From Lutispora saccharofermentans (GTDB lineage: Bacteria > Bacillota > Clostridia > Lutisporales > Lutisporaceae), in NCBI RefSeq assembly GCF_024363565.1, contig NZ_JAJEKE010000011.1, positions 62,001-126,000 of the forward strand: a stretch of 64,000 nt of DNA, written 5' to 3'. Below are positions 52,476 through 61,358 of this stretch, piece after piece. A program made the position numbers and the translations under genes. Under the pieces are notes generated by a model, which was given only the letters and a program-made list of their open reading frames with translations, made no database searches and had not been told where the DNA came from. The stretch's first letter is position 1, and the number at the start of each line of letters is the position of its first letter.

Positions 52476-52490
52476 TGTACATGTCGTACA
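52476..52490. promoter_or_regulatory. Perfect dyad upstream of marR
   Basis: TGTAC-N5-GTACA at 52476-52490, 33 bases before the marR ATG. A symmetrical 15-bp site of this size fits a MarR dimer binding its own promoter. Confidence 0.5.
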
Positions 52491-52639
52491 GCTTTGCTGC
52501 TCTCCGATTTTGTAAGCCTGCACGCCCGATCATCATATCTTACTTCAATGTTGTTATTCAACAGTCAAGCCTATTTTCCTCCATAAAGCTTTAAAATATT
52601 ATTCTTTCAAGTCCATCACCGAATATTCTATGGCTTGCA

Positions 52640-53689
52640 TTATCCTATAATTCGCTGCGGAAAGCTATACTCTTTTTCATCATGTTTTTTTATATTGATG
52701 CCCTCAAGGATAAAGTGCAAGTTATCTTCTTTATAAAAGCTCGGAACAGAAAAGCAGCTATGCAGCGGTAATCCGTGCAAGCCCCGAGGAATTGTTTTTT
52801 TCCTGTCATTTCCCGCAAGAAAAATGGCTGTGGGACCGCATGCACCGCCAATAATACCGATGGATGAGGCCGCATCAGGGCTGAATCTGTCTTCCGGAGG
52901 CTCCGCATATTGTATGCTGCTGTTAAACTGCAGCGAATCTCCCTGAGGCAAAGCGGGATCTATTTCATATGTGGCCTGCACGGTGTAAAGGCTGCGGCTC
53001 TTGTCTTGGTCCATCGGTATTTCAACAAACTCCGAATCCTGGAAGTACAATGTATGTGTGATCCCTGTTCCGGGATGCACAAAGCAAACCTCTCTTGTGC
53101 TTTCTTTGTCCGGTATTTCAAAATGTATATCCAGCGGTGAAAACCATTGGACAGGCCATGTGGACAGCTTTATACTTTTTACTCTGGAGAGCCGGAAAAA
53201 ACGCAGCAATTTTTGCACTTTGGATCCTGCTTCAGGGTATGGCACGCAAAAGCGTTCACAAGCAAAGCAGGTCCTATCCTTTAGTATTGAGGAGTATGCT
53301 TTTCGCACCGGTATCAGTTCTTCATCCTGCCTGGCCCATGGTATGCTGACGGCACTGCTGGAAGAATAGCCGCCTTTTGCTTGTTCTCCGTTTATCCATA
53401 TTTCTCTGACGGTTATAGACTGATAGGGATGCTCCTGCTTTGCACAACGCTGCTGCAATGGAGTCAGCGTTTCCTCAATTGCTTCATATTTTTCAAAAAA
53501 CTCACGGAGCTTTGCTTCATCCAAAAGGGTTATGACATCGAAAACAATGCCTTTTGAAAAGCGGTATATGACAGGAATGAAGCGCCTGGCTCCCGCATGC
53601 TCAAACTTCCAGTTTACTTTCTGCTGTACTCCGCAAAGTCCTTTCCCTTTCTCATTTCCCCACGAACTGGAGTTATAATATGTTTTCAT
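52640..53689 (-). CDS. Unknown protein with a GGACGPTAIF motif
   Basis: 349 aa with no signal peptide or membrane segment. No family recognised. Residues 285-310 read SIGIIGGACGPTAIFLAG, a variant (D to C) of the IIGGADGPTAIF motif that recurs in unrelated clostridial proteins and in sodium-pump decarboxylase beta subunits. The early part contains many aromatic and charged residues and a CFACERFC cysteine cluster that could bind metal. It follows the second M56 gene by 63 bases and may be the output of that regulatory pair. Confidence 0.5.
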   Translation of the reverse strand: MKTYYNSSSWGNEKGKGLCGVQQKVNWKFEHAGARRFIPVIYRFSKGIVFDVITLLDEAKLREFFEKYEAIEETLTPLQQRCAKQEHPYQSITVREIWINGEQAKGGYSSSSAVSIPWARQDEELIPVRKAYSSILKDRTCFACERFCVPYPEAGSKVQKLLRFFRLSRVKSIKLSTWPVQWFSPLDIHFEIPDKESTREVCFVHPGTGITHTLYFQDSEFVEIPMDQDKSRSLYTVQATYEIDPALPQGDSLQFNSSIQYAEPPEDRFSPDAASSIGIIGGACGPTAIFLAGNDRKKTIPRGLHGLPLHSCFSVPSFYKEDNLHFILEGINIKKHDEKEYSFPQRIIG

Positions 53690-53752
53690 CTATATGTATC
53701 CTCCTACCCAAAACATACGCCTTGCTTTGTCTGTAAATATGCTCATATAAAT

Positions 53753-55456
53753 TTAATGGCTTTCGGGTGTTTTCATAAAATCTTCAACCTTCACAGAATA
53801 CTGGGGAACAAGCTCATCAAGGGAAGTATGCTGCCCCAGATCATCATTTATATATTCAATAGCAACCTGTAATGGATCTAAAAGCCATGGTTTATGCCCA
53901 TCATCGCACTGCTTTTGTAAATCCTTATAATAATCTGCTGTCAATGCATCAGTCTTTGGTGTAGCATGGTACACAGTACCGTTTCCATCCATCCATCGCT
54001 CTACGCACCAGATCCCTGAATCTCCTTGAACAACAGGCTGGGATAAAAACAGCCGGCAGATTTCACCTGTCGATAGCGGGAATTTAACAACTATATGATT
54101 TCCGCTGTAGGTTTCATTAGGCAATAATCCAATACCCTCAAAAAATATACGAAGCGCCGCTTCCTGTCCCGAAAGCGTAGTAAAATCATTTTCCCCGCTC
54201 CAGGCACAGCCTAAGTACTTAATCTTTGAGCCTTCATAAGAAAAAACCAACATGGGCTTGCCCATACTGCTGTCTTCGGTGAGCCATCCGTCTACCTCGT
54301 TCATACCGCCCGGCAGCACGGCTTTGGTTATGTCATCAGGCTTCAAGCGGTATTCAAGGCTCCAAACTTCCACGAGTGATGAAATCAGATTGTCAAAGGA
54401 TGCGATCTTTTCAAGCCTTGTTATTTTGCTGTCGATAATCTTTACATCATTCCATTCCGAACTTTCATAGGCTTCAATTTCTTGCTCGATAAAATCCTTA
54501 GCATAATCTTCCACTGTCAGTAATCTTTCTTGCGGATCAGTCATAAGCCCTATACAAATAGCTGCCACTGCAATAATTGCCACTATAATAACCCAAAACG
54601 CAGGCTTCTTATAGTTTAATATATTCTTAATGCGTCCTTTAGTATTATTTTCACCAAAAGCAAGGGGGCAACCCCTCGCTGTACGCCTGCCTGTAGATAG
54701 TGACAAAAGAGAAGCTGAGTAGCTTTTTTTAATCTCACTGCCCATTTGCTTAATAACACTTTCATCGCAGGATAGCTCCATATCCTCTTCCATTAGAAAA
54801 AAAGCAATCCAAACAAGAGGATTAAACCAGTGAATGCACAATACTAAAAATGCAAAAGGCTTAATAATATAGTCCAGCCTCTTAATATGAATCTGCTCAT
54901 GCTTAATGATATATGCCCTGTCATTTTCTGAAAGGATCGGAGGAAGATAAATTTTAGGCTTTAGCACGCCAAAAACAAATGGGCTTTTAATGCCGTCCAT
55001 CTCATATATATTATCATAAATCCGTTTTGCAGGCTTCAATTTGTTTCGAAGCCTTACAGCCGTGTAAGCACTGTATATAAGCAATGCTGCAATACCAAAC
55101 AGCCATACCGCTTCGCCCAGAGCAATCCATACCTGCAAAGGGTTTGCACTGACACCAACTGCGGGTGCAGGCAAAGAGTTATTCGCTGCTTGATCTATTG
55201 CTGCAATACCGCTATGAATTTGCGGTGCCTGGGAGTACATAATATTATGGGGCACAGTTTGTGTGTTTATAGGCATAAGGCTAAACATGCTTTCAAAGGA
55301 AAAGGGACATATGAGCCTGAATAAAACCACAGACCAAAGCGCATATGAAAAAATCTTAGGCGCTTTTTTCAATAGCAGGCGAGCTGCAATGACAAATAGA
55401 ATAACATATCCCGCCGTAATATTCATATTCAGGATTTGCAAGAACAATTTATCCAC
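53753..55456 (-). CDS. M56 (BlaR1/MecR1-like) antirepressor protease, second copy
   Basis: 567 aa. Membrane segments near residues 14-30, 36-52, 106-130 and 300-320; zinc motif HEQIH at 186-190 and MELSCDESVIKQM downstream. The extracellular part (from about 325) is not a penicillin-binding domain and differs from that of the first copy. The start is GTG 55456 after AAGGAGGG. It directly follows its BlaI-type repressor gene. Confidence 0.85.
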   Translation of the reverse strand: MDKLFLQILNMNITAGYVILFVIAARLLLKKAPKIFSYALWSVVLFRLICPFSFESMFSLMPINTQTVPHNIMYSQAPQIHSGIAAIDQAANNSLPAPAVGVSANPLQVWIALGEAVWLFGIAALLIYSAYTAVRLRNKLKPAKRIYDNIYEMDGIKSPFVFGVLKPKIYLPPILSENDRAYIIKHEQIHIKRLDYIIKPFAFLVLCIHWFNPLVWIAFFLMEEDMELSCDESVIKQMGSEIKKSYSASLLSLSTGRRTARGCPLAFGENNTKGRIKNILNYKKPAFWVIIVAIIAVAAICIGLMTDPQERLLTVEDYAKDFIEQEIEAYESSEWNDVKIIDSKITRLEKIASFDNLISSLVEVWSLEYRLKPDDITKAVLPGGMNEVDGWLTEDSSMGKPMLVFSYEGSKIKYLGCAWSGENDFTTLSGQEAALRIFFEGIGLLPNETYSGNHIVVKFPLSTGEICRLFLSQPVVQGDSGIWCVERWMDGNGTVYHATPKTDALTADYYKDLQKQCDDGHKPWLLDPLQVAIEYINDDLGQHTSLDELVPQYSVKVEDFMKTPESH

Positions 55457-55458
55457 AG

Positions 55459-55824
55459 CTATCCCTCCTTATGTCCATCGATCAGCCTTTGCAGTTCATC
55501 AATTTCTTTGCCACTCAACCTCTTGCTTCTCGTAAATGCGGCTAAAAACTTAGGCAGCGAACCATCAAAGGTTTCCTCGACAAACTGCTTGCTTTGTTCT
55601 GCATAGAACTCATCCTTTTTTACCAAAGCTGATACCATACCGCTTTTGTTTTTAAATATTCCTTTGTTCTCAAGCCTTTTCAGCATGGTGTAGGTGGTGG
55701 ACTTTTTCCAGGATAGCTCCTCATCGCACAGCTTTACCAGGTCTCCCGACGGAATAGGCTCATTAGTCCAAATGATATCCGCAAATTTTGATTCCATATC
55801 CGTAAGCTTATATTCCCTCATCAT
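55459..55824 (-). CDS. BlaI/MecI-type repressor, second copy
   Basis: 121 aa. Winged helix LTDMESKFADIIWTNEPIPSGDL, WKKSTTYTMLKRLENKGIF, then the dimerisation tail FLAAFTRSKRLSGKEIDELQ. AAAGGAG precedes ATG 55824. Its operator lies immediately upstream. Only distantly similar to the first copy by eye, so the two pairs are likely independent. Confidence 0.92.
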   Translation of the reverse strand: MMREYKLTDMESKFADIIWTNEPIPSGDLVKLCDEELSWKKSTTYTMLKRLENKGIFKNKSGMVSALVKKDEFYAEQSKQFVEETFDGSLPKFLAAFTRSKRLSGKEIDELQRLIDGHKEG

Positions 55825-55838
55825 AAAAGCTCCTTTCG

Positions 55839-55886
55839 GTCTACATATTTTAGACTGTCATATCTTTAGTTTACATTTTGTAGACT
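55839..55886. promoter_or_regulatory. Two operator dyads of the second BlaI-type repressor
   Basis: GTCTA-N7-TAGAC at 55839-55855 and AGTTTACA-TTT-TGTAGACT at 55868-55886. The second matches the TACA-N3-TGTA core of BlaI/MecI operators with one mismatch in the outer arms. Confidence 0.75.
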
Positions 55887-55914
55887 GATTTGTCAAGAAT
55901 ATTAACAGCACTGA

Positions 55915-55995
55915 GCGAAGGAAAAACTCATAGAAAGGGTCTTTGCAGATATGAAAGAAAAGCATGGCATGCATTGGACAACCTTAACTATATGA
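55915..55995 (+). pseudogene. Remnant of an IS1182-type transposase
   Basis: A 26-codon stretch (ending TGA at 55993) reads EKLIERVFADMKEKHGMHW. It matches the conserved carboxy-terminal motif ERVFADAKEKHGMR-like of IS1182 family transposases. No other part of the element or its ends remain, so it is an old insertion scar. Confidence 0.6.
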
Positions 55996-56002
55996 AATTT
56001 TG

Positions 56003-56039
56003 AAAAAATGCCGTTCCCTCATTTCCAGGAACGGCATTT
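56003..56039 (-). terminator. Terminator downstream of the Nif3-like gene
   Basis: AAATGCCGTTCC (56006-56017) pairs perfectly with GGAACGGCATTT (56028-56039); on the minus strand it is followed by TTTTTTC. Confidence 0.85.
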
Positions 56040-56052
56040 GTCTATAAACTGA

Positions 56053-56078
56053 GCCTTTGGAATACCGCTTCCAAAGGC
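56053..56078 (-). terminator. Second hairpin downstream of the Nif3-like gene
   Basis: GCCTTTGGAA (56053-56062) pairs perfectly with TTCCAAAGGC (56069-56078) around a 6-base loop. It lies between the gene stop and the main terminator and has no T-run. Confidence 0.55.
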
Positions 56079-56105
56079 TTCTATTATACTCTTCTGCATA
56101 TATTA

Positions 56106-56921
56106 TTAAAGATCGTACAGGTCGCTCTCTTCATCGATGAATTCCGCTTTCAAGCCCATTTTCCTAAAAAAATCCGTCATTGCAATGCAAGCAAATTTTT
56201 CCGTGGAGCAATGGGTTCCGCCTATGAGGTTAATTCCATATTGCTTTGCCTTCTCATGGATTTTACTGACCCACTCAGCTTTTTGCGGGTTGGTAACCCC
56301 TGTGACAAAGGTATTTACGCCTTTTCCCGCCAAATATTCATATATATCGGGATTCGAAGCTCCTCCTGCCATTATGGCAATCCTTCCGCCATCTAAAAAA
56401 GTCTCCCCGTAAGAGTACAATTTTGCTCTATGCCCAATCAGCTTCTCCAGCCTTTTCTTTACTTCATAAGCTGTGGTAAAGCTTGAATTGCATAATACAC
56501 CCATAAAAACATTATCTTGAAAGTAAAATTCATCATAAGGTATTATCCCCATCGCTTTTGCAAGATTATTCCCTGGGGAATATTCTCCATTCCGATCTAA
56601 AGGAATATGGTATGAAAAGAACGATACCTTATTTTCTTTCATTTTCATAAGCAAGGATCGTGAGATTTTGCTGGTCTTATAATCAGGCGCTTTTCTCTGG
56701 GGTAATGGATGATGAGTAAACAACAGGATATTCTCTTCTTTTCTGCTTAAAATCTCGTTGATCACAGTTTCTGCTGCAAAGGTTGCTGTATATACCTTCT
56801 CAATCTCTTCAGCATTATCATATTGTATCCCGTTTTTCACCACATCCGTGCATTGATCCGGTCTAAAATATTCTTCCAATATATCATATACAGCTTTTGC
56901 TTTCATCCCAACAGCCTTCAC
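56106..56921 (-). CDS. Nif3-like dinuclear metal centre protein
   Basis: 271 aa. NGIQYDN near the start, ILLFTHHPLP metal ligands, SYHIPLDRNGEYSPGNNLAKAMGI, and late GVNTFVTGVTNP and LIGGTHCSTE fit the Nif3/YqfO family, whose proteins bind two metal ions. Biochemical role is unsettled in the family; some act as hydrolases. The start is GTG 56921, overlapping the creatininase stop by one base, or ATG 56906. Last gene of the dpp-like operon. Confidence 0.85.
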   Translation of the reverse strand: MKAVGMKAKAVYDILEEYFRPDQCTDVVKNGIQYDNAEEIEKVYTATFAAETVINEILSRKEENILLFTHHPLPQRKAPDYKTSKISRSLLMKMKENKVSFFSYHIPLDRNGEYSPGNNLAKAMGIIPYDEFYFQDNVFMGVLCNSSFTTAYEVKKRLEKLIGHRAKLYSYGETFLDGGRIAIMAGGASNPDIYEYLAGKGVNTFVTGVTNPQKAEWVSKIHEKAKQYGINLIGGTHCSTEKFACIAMTDFFRKMGLKAEFIDEESDLYDL

Positions 56922-57682
56922 TATCTTTCAATATTTACTTTGCTGAACTCATTAACAAATTCGGCAAAATAATTTGCCGTAGCCTCCAGCATCTCCTTGC
57001 CCCACTCCATAGTGGCGTTGGAAGGATGATCGGGTCCTACCCAGCCGTTTGCCGTCAGGTTGCGGACCGTTCTTGTTACATTTACATTGATTCCCTTGAA
57101 TTCTACTGTTTTAAAGCCTGTTGCCTTCAGATTCTCAGATACATCATTGAGCACCATTGGCTCAATGGCATTCATATCAACAAAATCTGGATTGACTGCC
57201 ATCACTGCTGCTGTTTCCTCAGCTCCTCCATGGCCGCCCTTCCATGCCGGATTTAAGTCCCATGCAATAAGCCACCAGTTGAAGGTTGCGGCTAATGCGC
57301 CTTTCTTGTTTAAATTGAGAGAAACTGCATCCAGTGCTCCTATATTACCGCCGTGTCCGTTTAAAAATACAAATTTCCTTACTCCGAAATTATATAGAGA
57401 ATCAGTGATCTTGGTCATTATTGTGTATAACCCGTCATAGCCTATAGATATTGTACCGGGAAAATCCGCTAAAGAATCTGCATTTCCATAGGGTACAGTA
57501 GGTGCTATGGCGACATCTGTTTTGTCTTCCATAAGCTCCAGGATCTTATCGGGGACTAATGTGTCTGTTCCGAGAGCAATATGCGTACCATGGTTTTCGA
57601 TGCTTCCTATTGCAATTATAACCGTATCATGAGTTTTAAAATACTCTTCTGCCTTTTTCCAAGAAATGTGCTCTAATCTCAT
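56921..57682 (-). CDS. Creatininase-family amidohydrolase
   Basis: 253 aa. Metal ligands are visible in IGSIENHGTHIALGTDT (Glu29, His31, Asp40), FLNGHGGN and KGGHGGAEETA, the creatininase family signature. Members open cyclic amides such as creatinine or act on peptide-like metabolites. Preceded by the binding protein gene of the importer and a hairpin, and coupled to the Nif3-like gene, it may process the imported compound. Confidence 0.9.
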   Translation of the reverse strand: MRLEHISWKKAEEYFKTHDTVIIAIGSIENHGTHIALGTDTLVPDKILELMEDKTDVAIAPTVPYGNADSLADFPGTISIGYDGLYTIMTKITDSLYNFGVRKFVFLNGHGGNIGALDAVSLNLNKKGALAATFNWWLIAWDLNPAWKGGHGGAEETAAVMAVNPDFVDMNAIEPMVLNDVSENLKATGFKTVEFKGINVNVTRTVRNLTANGWVGPDHPSNATMEWGKEMLEATANYFAEFVNEFSKVNIER

Positions 57683-57726
57683 GTCATATACTTCCTTTTA
57701 TATTTATTTTAATATATTAATTTCAC

Positions 57727-57760
57727 ACCGGAACTCACCTGGTGCCAGGTGAATTCCGGT
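57727..57760 (-). terminator. Long hairpin between the binding-protein gene and the creatininase gene
   Basis: ACCGGAACTCACCTGG (57727-57742) pairs with CCAGGTGAATTCCGGT (57745-57760) at 15 of 16 positions. No T-run follows. It probably reduces downstream expression or stabilises the upstream message. Confidence 0.6.
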
Positions 57761-57770
57761 ATTATTAATA

Positions 57771-59315
57771 TTATTTTGCAGCAGTTACGTTAAAGTAGCT
57801 GTGATATCCTGCCGGCTGAACCTCAAAGCCTTGAACTTTGTTGGATGTACCAACATTTACTTTGTTGTAGAATAATGGAGCAACCGGTGACTCTTCCGAT
57901 ATTATGCCTTCAAGAGCTTTGTAGTTTTCAAGTCTTGCAGCACTGTCTGCAGTTATTCTGGCATTTTCAATATATTTGTCAACATCCGGATTTGCTATAA
58001 AGGATCTATTGCCAGGTGCACCGTGCTGTGATGAATGATAAATGGGATAATAAGTATAGTCGGCATCTGCTGTTGAGGTTGTCCAGCCGAAGAAGCCCAT
58101 GTCATGCTTAGCTTTGTTGGTGTTTTCAATGAATGTAGCAAATTCAAGCACTACTACTTCTACATTGATGCCTATTTCTTTTAATTGGCTTTGTATTACC
58201 TGGCATATCTCAATTCTCTGCTGATTATCATTTACATAAAGCTTTGCATCGAAGCCATTGGGATAGCCTGCTTGTGTCAATAATTCCTTTGCTTTTTCTT
58301 TATTGTATTCATACTTGGCAACATCCTGGTATCCGAATGCTATCGGAGGGATGATCGAGCCTGCCACTTCACCTGCTCCGTATAAAATAGTATCAACTAT
58401 TGTCTGTGAATCTATGGCATATCTGACTGCTTGCCTTACCAATTTGTTGTCAAAGGGCTTATTCTTCATATTGAACTGCAAGAACCATGCGCTTAAGGAT
58501 GTTCCCTCAAGCAATTTCAAATCCGGGTTTTCGGAAACCTTTGATAAGTCGTTTGCCGAAAGATCATATGCTATGTCGACCTCGCCTGTTTCAAGTGCGA
58601 TGGTTCTTTGTGCTGCTTCCGGTATAACTTTCATTATAACATATTTAGTTTTCGGAGCGCCGCCAAAGTAATCCTGGTTAGCTTCCATTTTTACATATTC
58701 GCCCGGTTTCCATTCAACAAATTTATAGGGCCCTGTTCCGATAGGATTTGTCTTTATTGATTCCGGATCCTTTTCTGTAATTGCCTTTGAAACAATTGCT
58801 GCCGATGGGTGAGTCAAATTCATCAGTGTCGGAGCATAAGGCTCTTTAGTATTAACAATAACAGTATATTTATCTGCAACTTCAACATTATCGATGAAGT
58901 TAACGATATAGGATACATAAGAAGATGCCATTGCCCTGTCTAAAGAGAATTTTACATCCTCCGCCGTTAATTCGCTTCCATCATGGAATTTAACATCTTT
59001 TCTGATATTGAACTTGTAAGAAGTATCGGATAGCATTTCCCAGCTTTCTGCCAAGCAAGGCACAACATTCATATCTTTATCTGTTGTAACAAGCGGGTTA
59101 AAAATCTGTCCATGTACGGTTACTGCCGGTGTTTCCTTACCGATATGAGGATCCAAGGATGTTACATCGGCTCCCTGAGCAAAGATTACTGTGTCTTTCA
59201 ATCCGCCGTCTTGACCTTCAGCAGCTGGTGCCGGCTCGTTAGCCGGGCTTCCGCATCCAGCCAGTAAAAGCGAGATTGCAAGAATAAGTGCAAAGACTCT
59301 TTTTGTGTTTTTCAT
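57771..59315 (-). CDS. Peptide ABC transporter substrate-binding lipoprotein
   Basis: 514 aa. Lipoprotein signal with lipobox LLAGC (Cys about residue 21). SBP family 5: SWEMLSDTSYKFNIRKDVKFHDG, VRQAVRYAIDSQTI, and late HSSQHGAPGNRSFIANPD. It binds the solute for the DppBCDF-like importer. Unlike the opp operon, it is encoded after, not before, the permease and ATPase genes. Substrate unknown; dipeptides or related amides are likely. Confidence 0.93.
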   Translation of the reverse strand: MKNTKRVFALILAISLLLAGCGSPANEPAPAAEGQDGGLKDTVIFAQGADVTSLDPHIGKETPAVTVHGQIFNPLVTTDKDMNVVPCLAESWEMLSDTSYKFNIRKDVKFHDGSELTAEDVKFSLDRAMASSYVSYIVNFIDNVEVADKYTVIVNTKEPYAPTLMNLTHPSAAIVSKAITEKDPESIKTNPIGTGPYKFVEWKPGEYVKMEANQDYFGGAPKTKYVIMKVIPEAAQRTIALETGEVDIAYDLSANDLSKVSENPDLKLLEGTSLSAWFLQFNMKNKPFDNKLVRQAVRYAIDSQTIVDTILYGAGEVAGSIIPPIAFGYQDVAKYEYNKEKAKELLTQAGYPNGFDAKLYVNDNQQRIEICQVIQSQLKEIGINVEVVVLEFATFIENTNKAKHDMGFFGWTTSTADADYTYYPIYHSSQHGAPGNRSFIANPDVDKYIENARITADSAARLENYKALEGIISEESPVAPLFYNKVNVGTSNKVQGFEVQPAGYHSYFNVTAAK

Positions 59316-59373
59316 TTCAATTCCTCCTCTTTTTTTCTATAATCGGTTATGCATATGTACATAACTAATTAGC

Positions 59374-60357
59374 TCATTTCTTTATATCATCCAATCTGCT
59401 GCATGCTGCGAAATGCCCCGGTTCTACTTCCTTTAATGAATATTCCTGATTGAGGCATTCCGGTGCGGCATAAATGCATCTTTTTGCAAACCTGCATCCT
59501 GGTTCCGGATTGATAGGTGATGTAAGCTCTCCCTGGAGCAGGATTCTTTCCATTATATAATCAGGGTCAGGAACGGGTATGGCTGACAGTAATGCATTAG
59601 TATATGGATGCAATGGATTTCTGAAAAGCATCTTTGCAGGTGCTTTCTCCACTATTTGTCCTAAATACATAACAGCTATATTGTCCGAAATATGTCTGAC
59701 AACGGATAGATCATGCGTTATGAACATATATGTCAATCCAAGGTCTTCCTGCAAATCCTGCATCAGGTTTAGAACCTGTGCCTGTATGGAGACGTCTAAT
59801 GCAGAAACCGGTTCATCACATACTATGAACTTGGGGTTTAATGCCAGGGCTCTCCCTATTCCAATCCTCTGCCTTCTTCCTCCATCAAGTTCATGAGGAT
59901 ATGTGTTTATAAGCTTTTGTGAAAGACCGACCAGATCCATTATCTCTCTTACTTTTTTCTTGAGTCCTTCCCTGTCATTCTTCTTATATTTTCCTTGAAT
60001 GATCAATGGGTCAATAATAGTTTCGCTGACTGTCATACGGGGATTTAATGAAGCAAATGGATCTTGGAATATGATCTGCATTTCTTCTCGCAGCTTTTTC
60101 ATTCTTTTTTTATCATACTTTAATATATTTTCCCCCTTGAACATTACTTCACCGGAGGTAGGCTCATGCAATCTCAATATTGCACGCCCCATTGTAGACT
60201 TGCCGCAGCCTGACTCTCCTACTACGCCCAGGGTCTCACCTTCCAATATATTGAAAGATACGTCATCAACTGCATGGAGCAGGCCTTTTGGGGTTTTAAA
60301 GTATTTTTTTAAATTTTTAACCTGTAAAATCTCCGCCTTCTGTGCATTCTCTTCCAT
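59374..60357 (-). CDS. dppF: Dipeptide/oligopeptide ABC transporter ATP-binding protein (DppF-like)
   Basis: 327 aa. Walker [10 protein letters not shown], Walker [14 protein letters not shown]-loop FITHDLSVV, carboxy-terminal cysteine cluster [15 protein letters not shown]. The signature reads [14 protein letters not shown] rather than FSGGQ; this variant occurs in many clostridial DppF proteins. Starts 15 bases after dppD. Confidence 0.93.
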   Translation of the reverse strand: MEENAQKAEILQVKNLKKYFKTPKGLLHAVDDVSFNILEGETLGVVGESGCGKSTMGRAILRLHEPTSGEVMFKGENILKYDKKRMKKLREEMQIIFQDPFASLNPRMTVSETIIDPLIIQGKYKKNDREGLKKKVREIMDLVGLSQKLINTYPHELDGGRRQRIGIGRALALNPKFIVCDEPVSALDVSIQAQVLNLMQDLQEDLGLTYMFITHDLSVVRHISDNIAVMYLGQIVEKAPAKMLFRNPLHPYTNALLSAIPVPDPDYIMERILLQGELTSPINPEPGCRFAKRCIYAAPECLNQEYSLKEVEPGHFAACSRLDDIKK

Positions 60358-60372
60358 ATGTTTTACCTCCGT

Positions 60373-61341
60373 CTATAATAGCCCCTGCGCTTCAAAACAT
60401 TTTACGACGTGGCTCCCATCTACTTCTGCCATTTTGGGCGCTTCACATCGGCACTTTTCTCCTGCATATTCGCATCTTGGGTTAAATTTGCATCCTTCCG
60501 GCAAGCATGTGGGATCGGGCATCAAGCCTTTGATAGGCTTCAGCCTGTCCACATCCTCGGCCAAACTGGGTATGGACCCAAACAAGCCTTTTGTGTACGG
60601 GTGCTGAGGATTCTTGAACACTTCCCTTAAGGCTCCATATTCCACAATCTCACCTGCGTACATGATTGCAACATAATCGCAGGTCTGTGTCACCACACCT
60701 AAGTCATGGGTGATCAATATCATTGATGTATTAAGCTTATTCTTCAGCTTTTTCATCATCTCAAGCACCTGGGCTTGAATGGTTACATCCAACGCTGTAG
60801 TAGGCTCATCCGCAATCAATAAGCTCGGGTTGCATGCCAGTGCAATGGCAATGATCACTCTTTGTTTCATTCCTCCGGAAAACTGATGAGGATATTCCTC
60901 TGAGCGTTCGGCAGGAATTCCGACAAGCTCCAGCATTTCCTTTGCCTTTTGACTGGCTTCCTTGCCTTTTACCTTTTCATGTATGCTGATGACTTCGGCA
61001 ATTTGTTCTTCAACTGTCATCACAGGATTTAAAGATGTCATGGGATCCTGAAATATCATTGATATTTTTTTACCTCTAACCATTCTCATCTCAGCATCAG
61101 AAAGCTTCAAAAGATCCTGCCCGTCGAATATTATTTCTCCTCCTCCGATTTTGCCCGGAGGGTTTGGTATAAGCCTCATAATACCTTTCGCCAGAGTTGT
61201 TTTCCCTGCACCGGTTTCTCCTACCAGGCCCAGAGTGGAGCCCTTATCCAGCTTCAGCGAAATACCGTTTACGGCTTCTACAACTCCATCGACGGTTTCA
61301 TATCTTATAAATAAATCACGAATTTCTAAAAGTTCTGCCAT
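60373..61341 (-). CDS. dppD: Dipeptide/oligopeptide ABC transporter ATP-binding protein (DppD-like)
   Basis: 322 aa. Walker A GETGAGKTT, signature FSGGMKQRVIIAIA, Walker B LLIADEPTTALD, H-loop LITHDLGVV, cysteine cluster GCKFNPRCEYAGEKC. Second ATPase of the importer. GGAGG precedes ATG 61341; dppC ends 17 bases upstream. Confidence 0.93.
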   Translation of the reverse strand: MAELLEIRDLFIRYETVDGVVEAVNGISLKLDKGSTLGLVGETGAGKTTLAKGIMRLIPNPPGKIGGGEIIFDGQDLLKLSDAEMRMVRGKKISMIFQDPMTSLNPVMTVEEQIAEVISIHEKVKGKEASQKAKEMLELVGIPAERSEEYPHQFSGGMKQRVIIAIALACNPSLLIADEPTTALDVTIQAQVLEMMKKLKNKLNTSMILITHDLGVVTQTCDYVAIMYAGEIVEYGALREVFKNPQHPYTKGLFGSIPSLAEDVDRLKPIKGLMPDPTCLPEGCKFNPRCEYAGEKCRCEAPKMAEVDGSHVVKCFEAQGLL

Positions 61342-61358
61342 TTTTCCCCCTCCAATCC

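Noticed and set aside
59999..60607. 202-codon plus-strand frame across the dppF/dppD junction
   Set aside because: Antisense shadow of two conserved ATPase genes; biased composition and no start signal.
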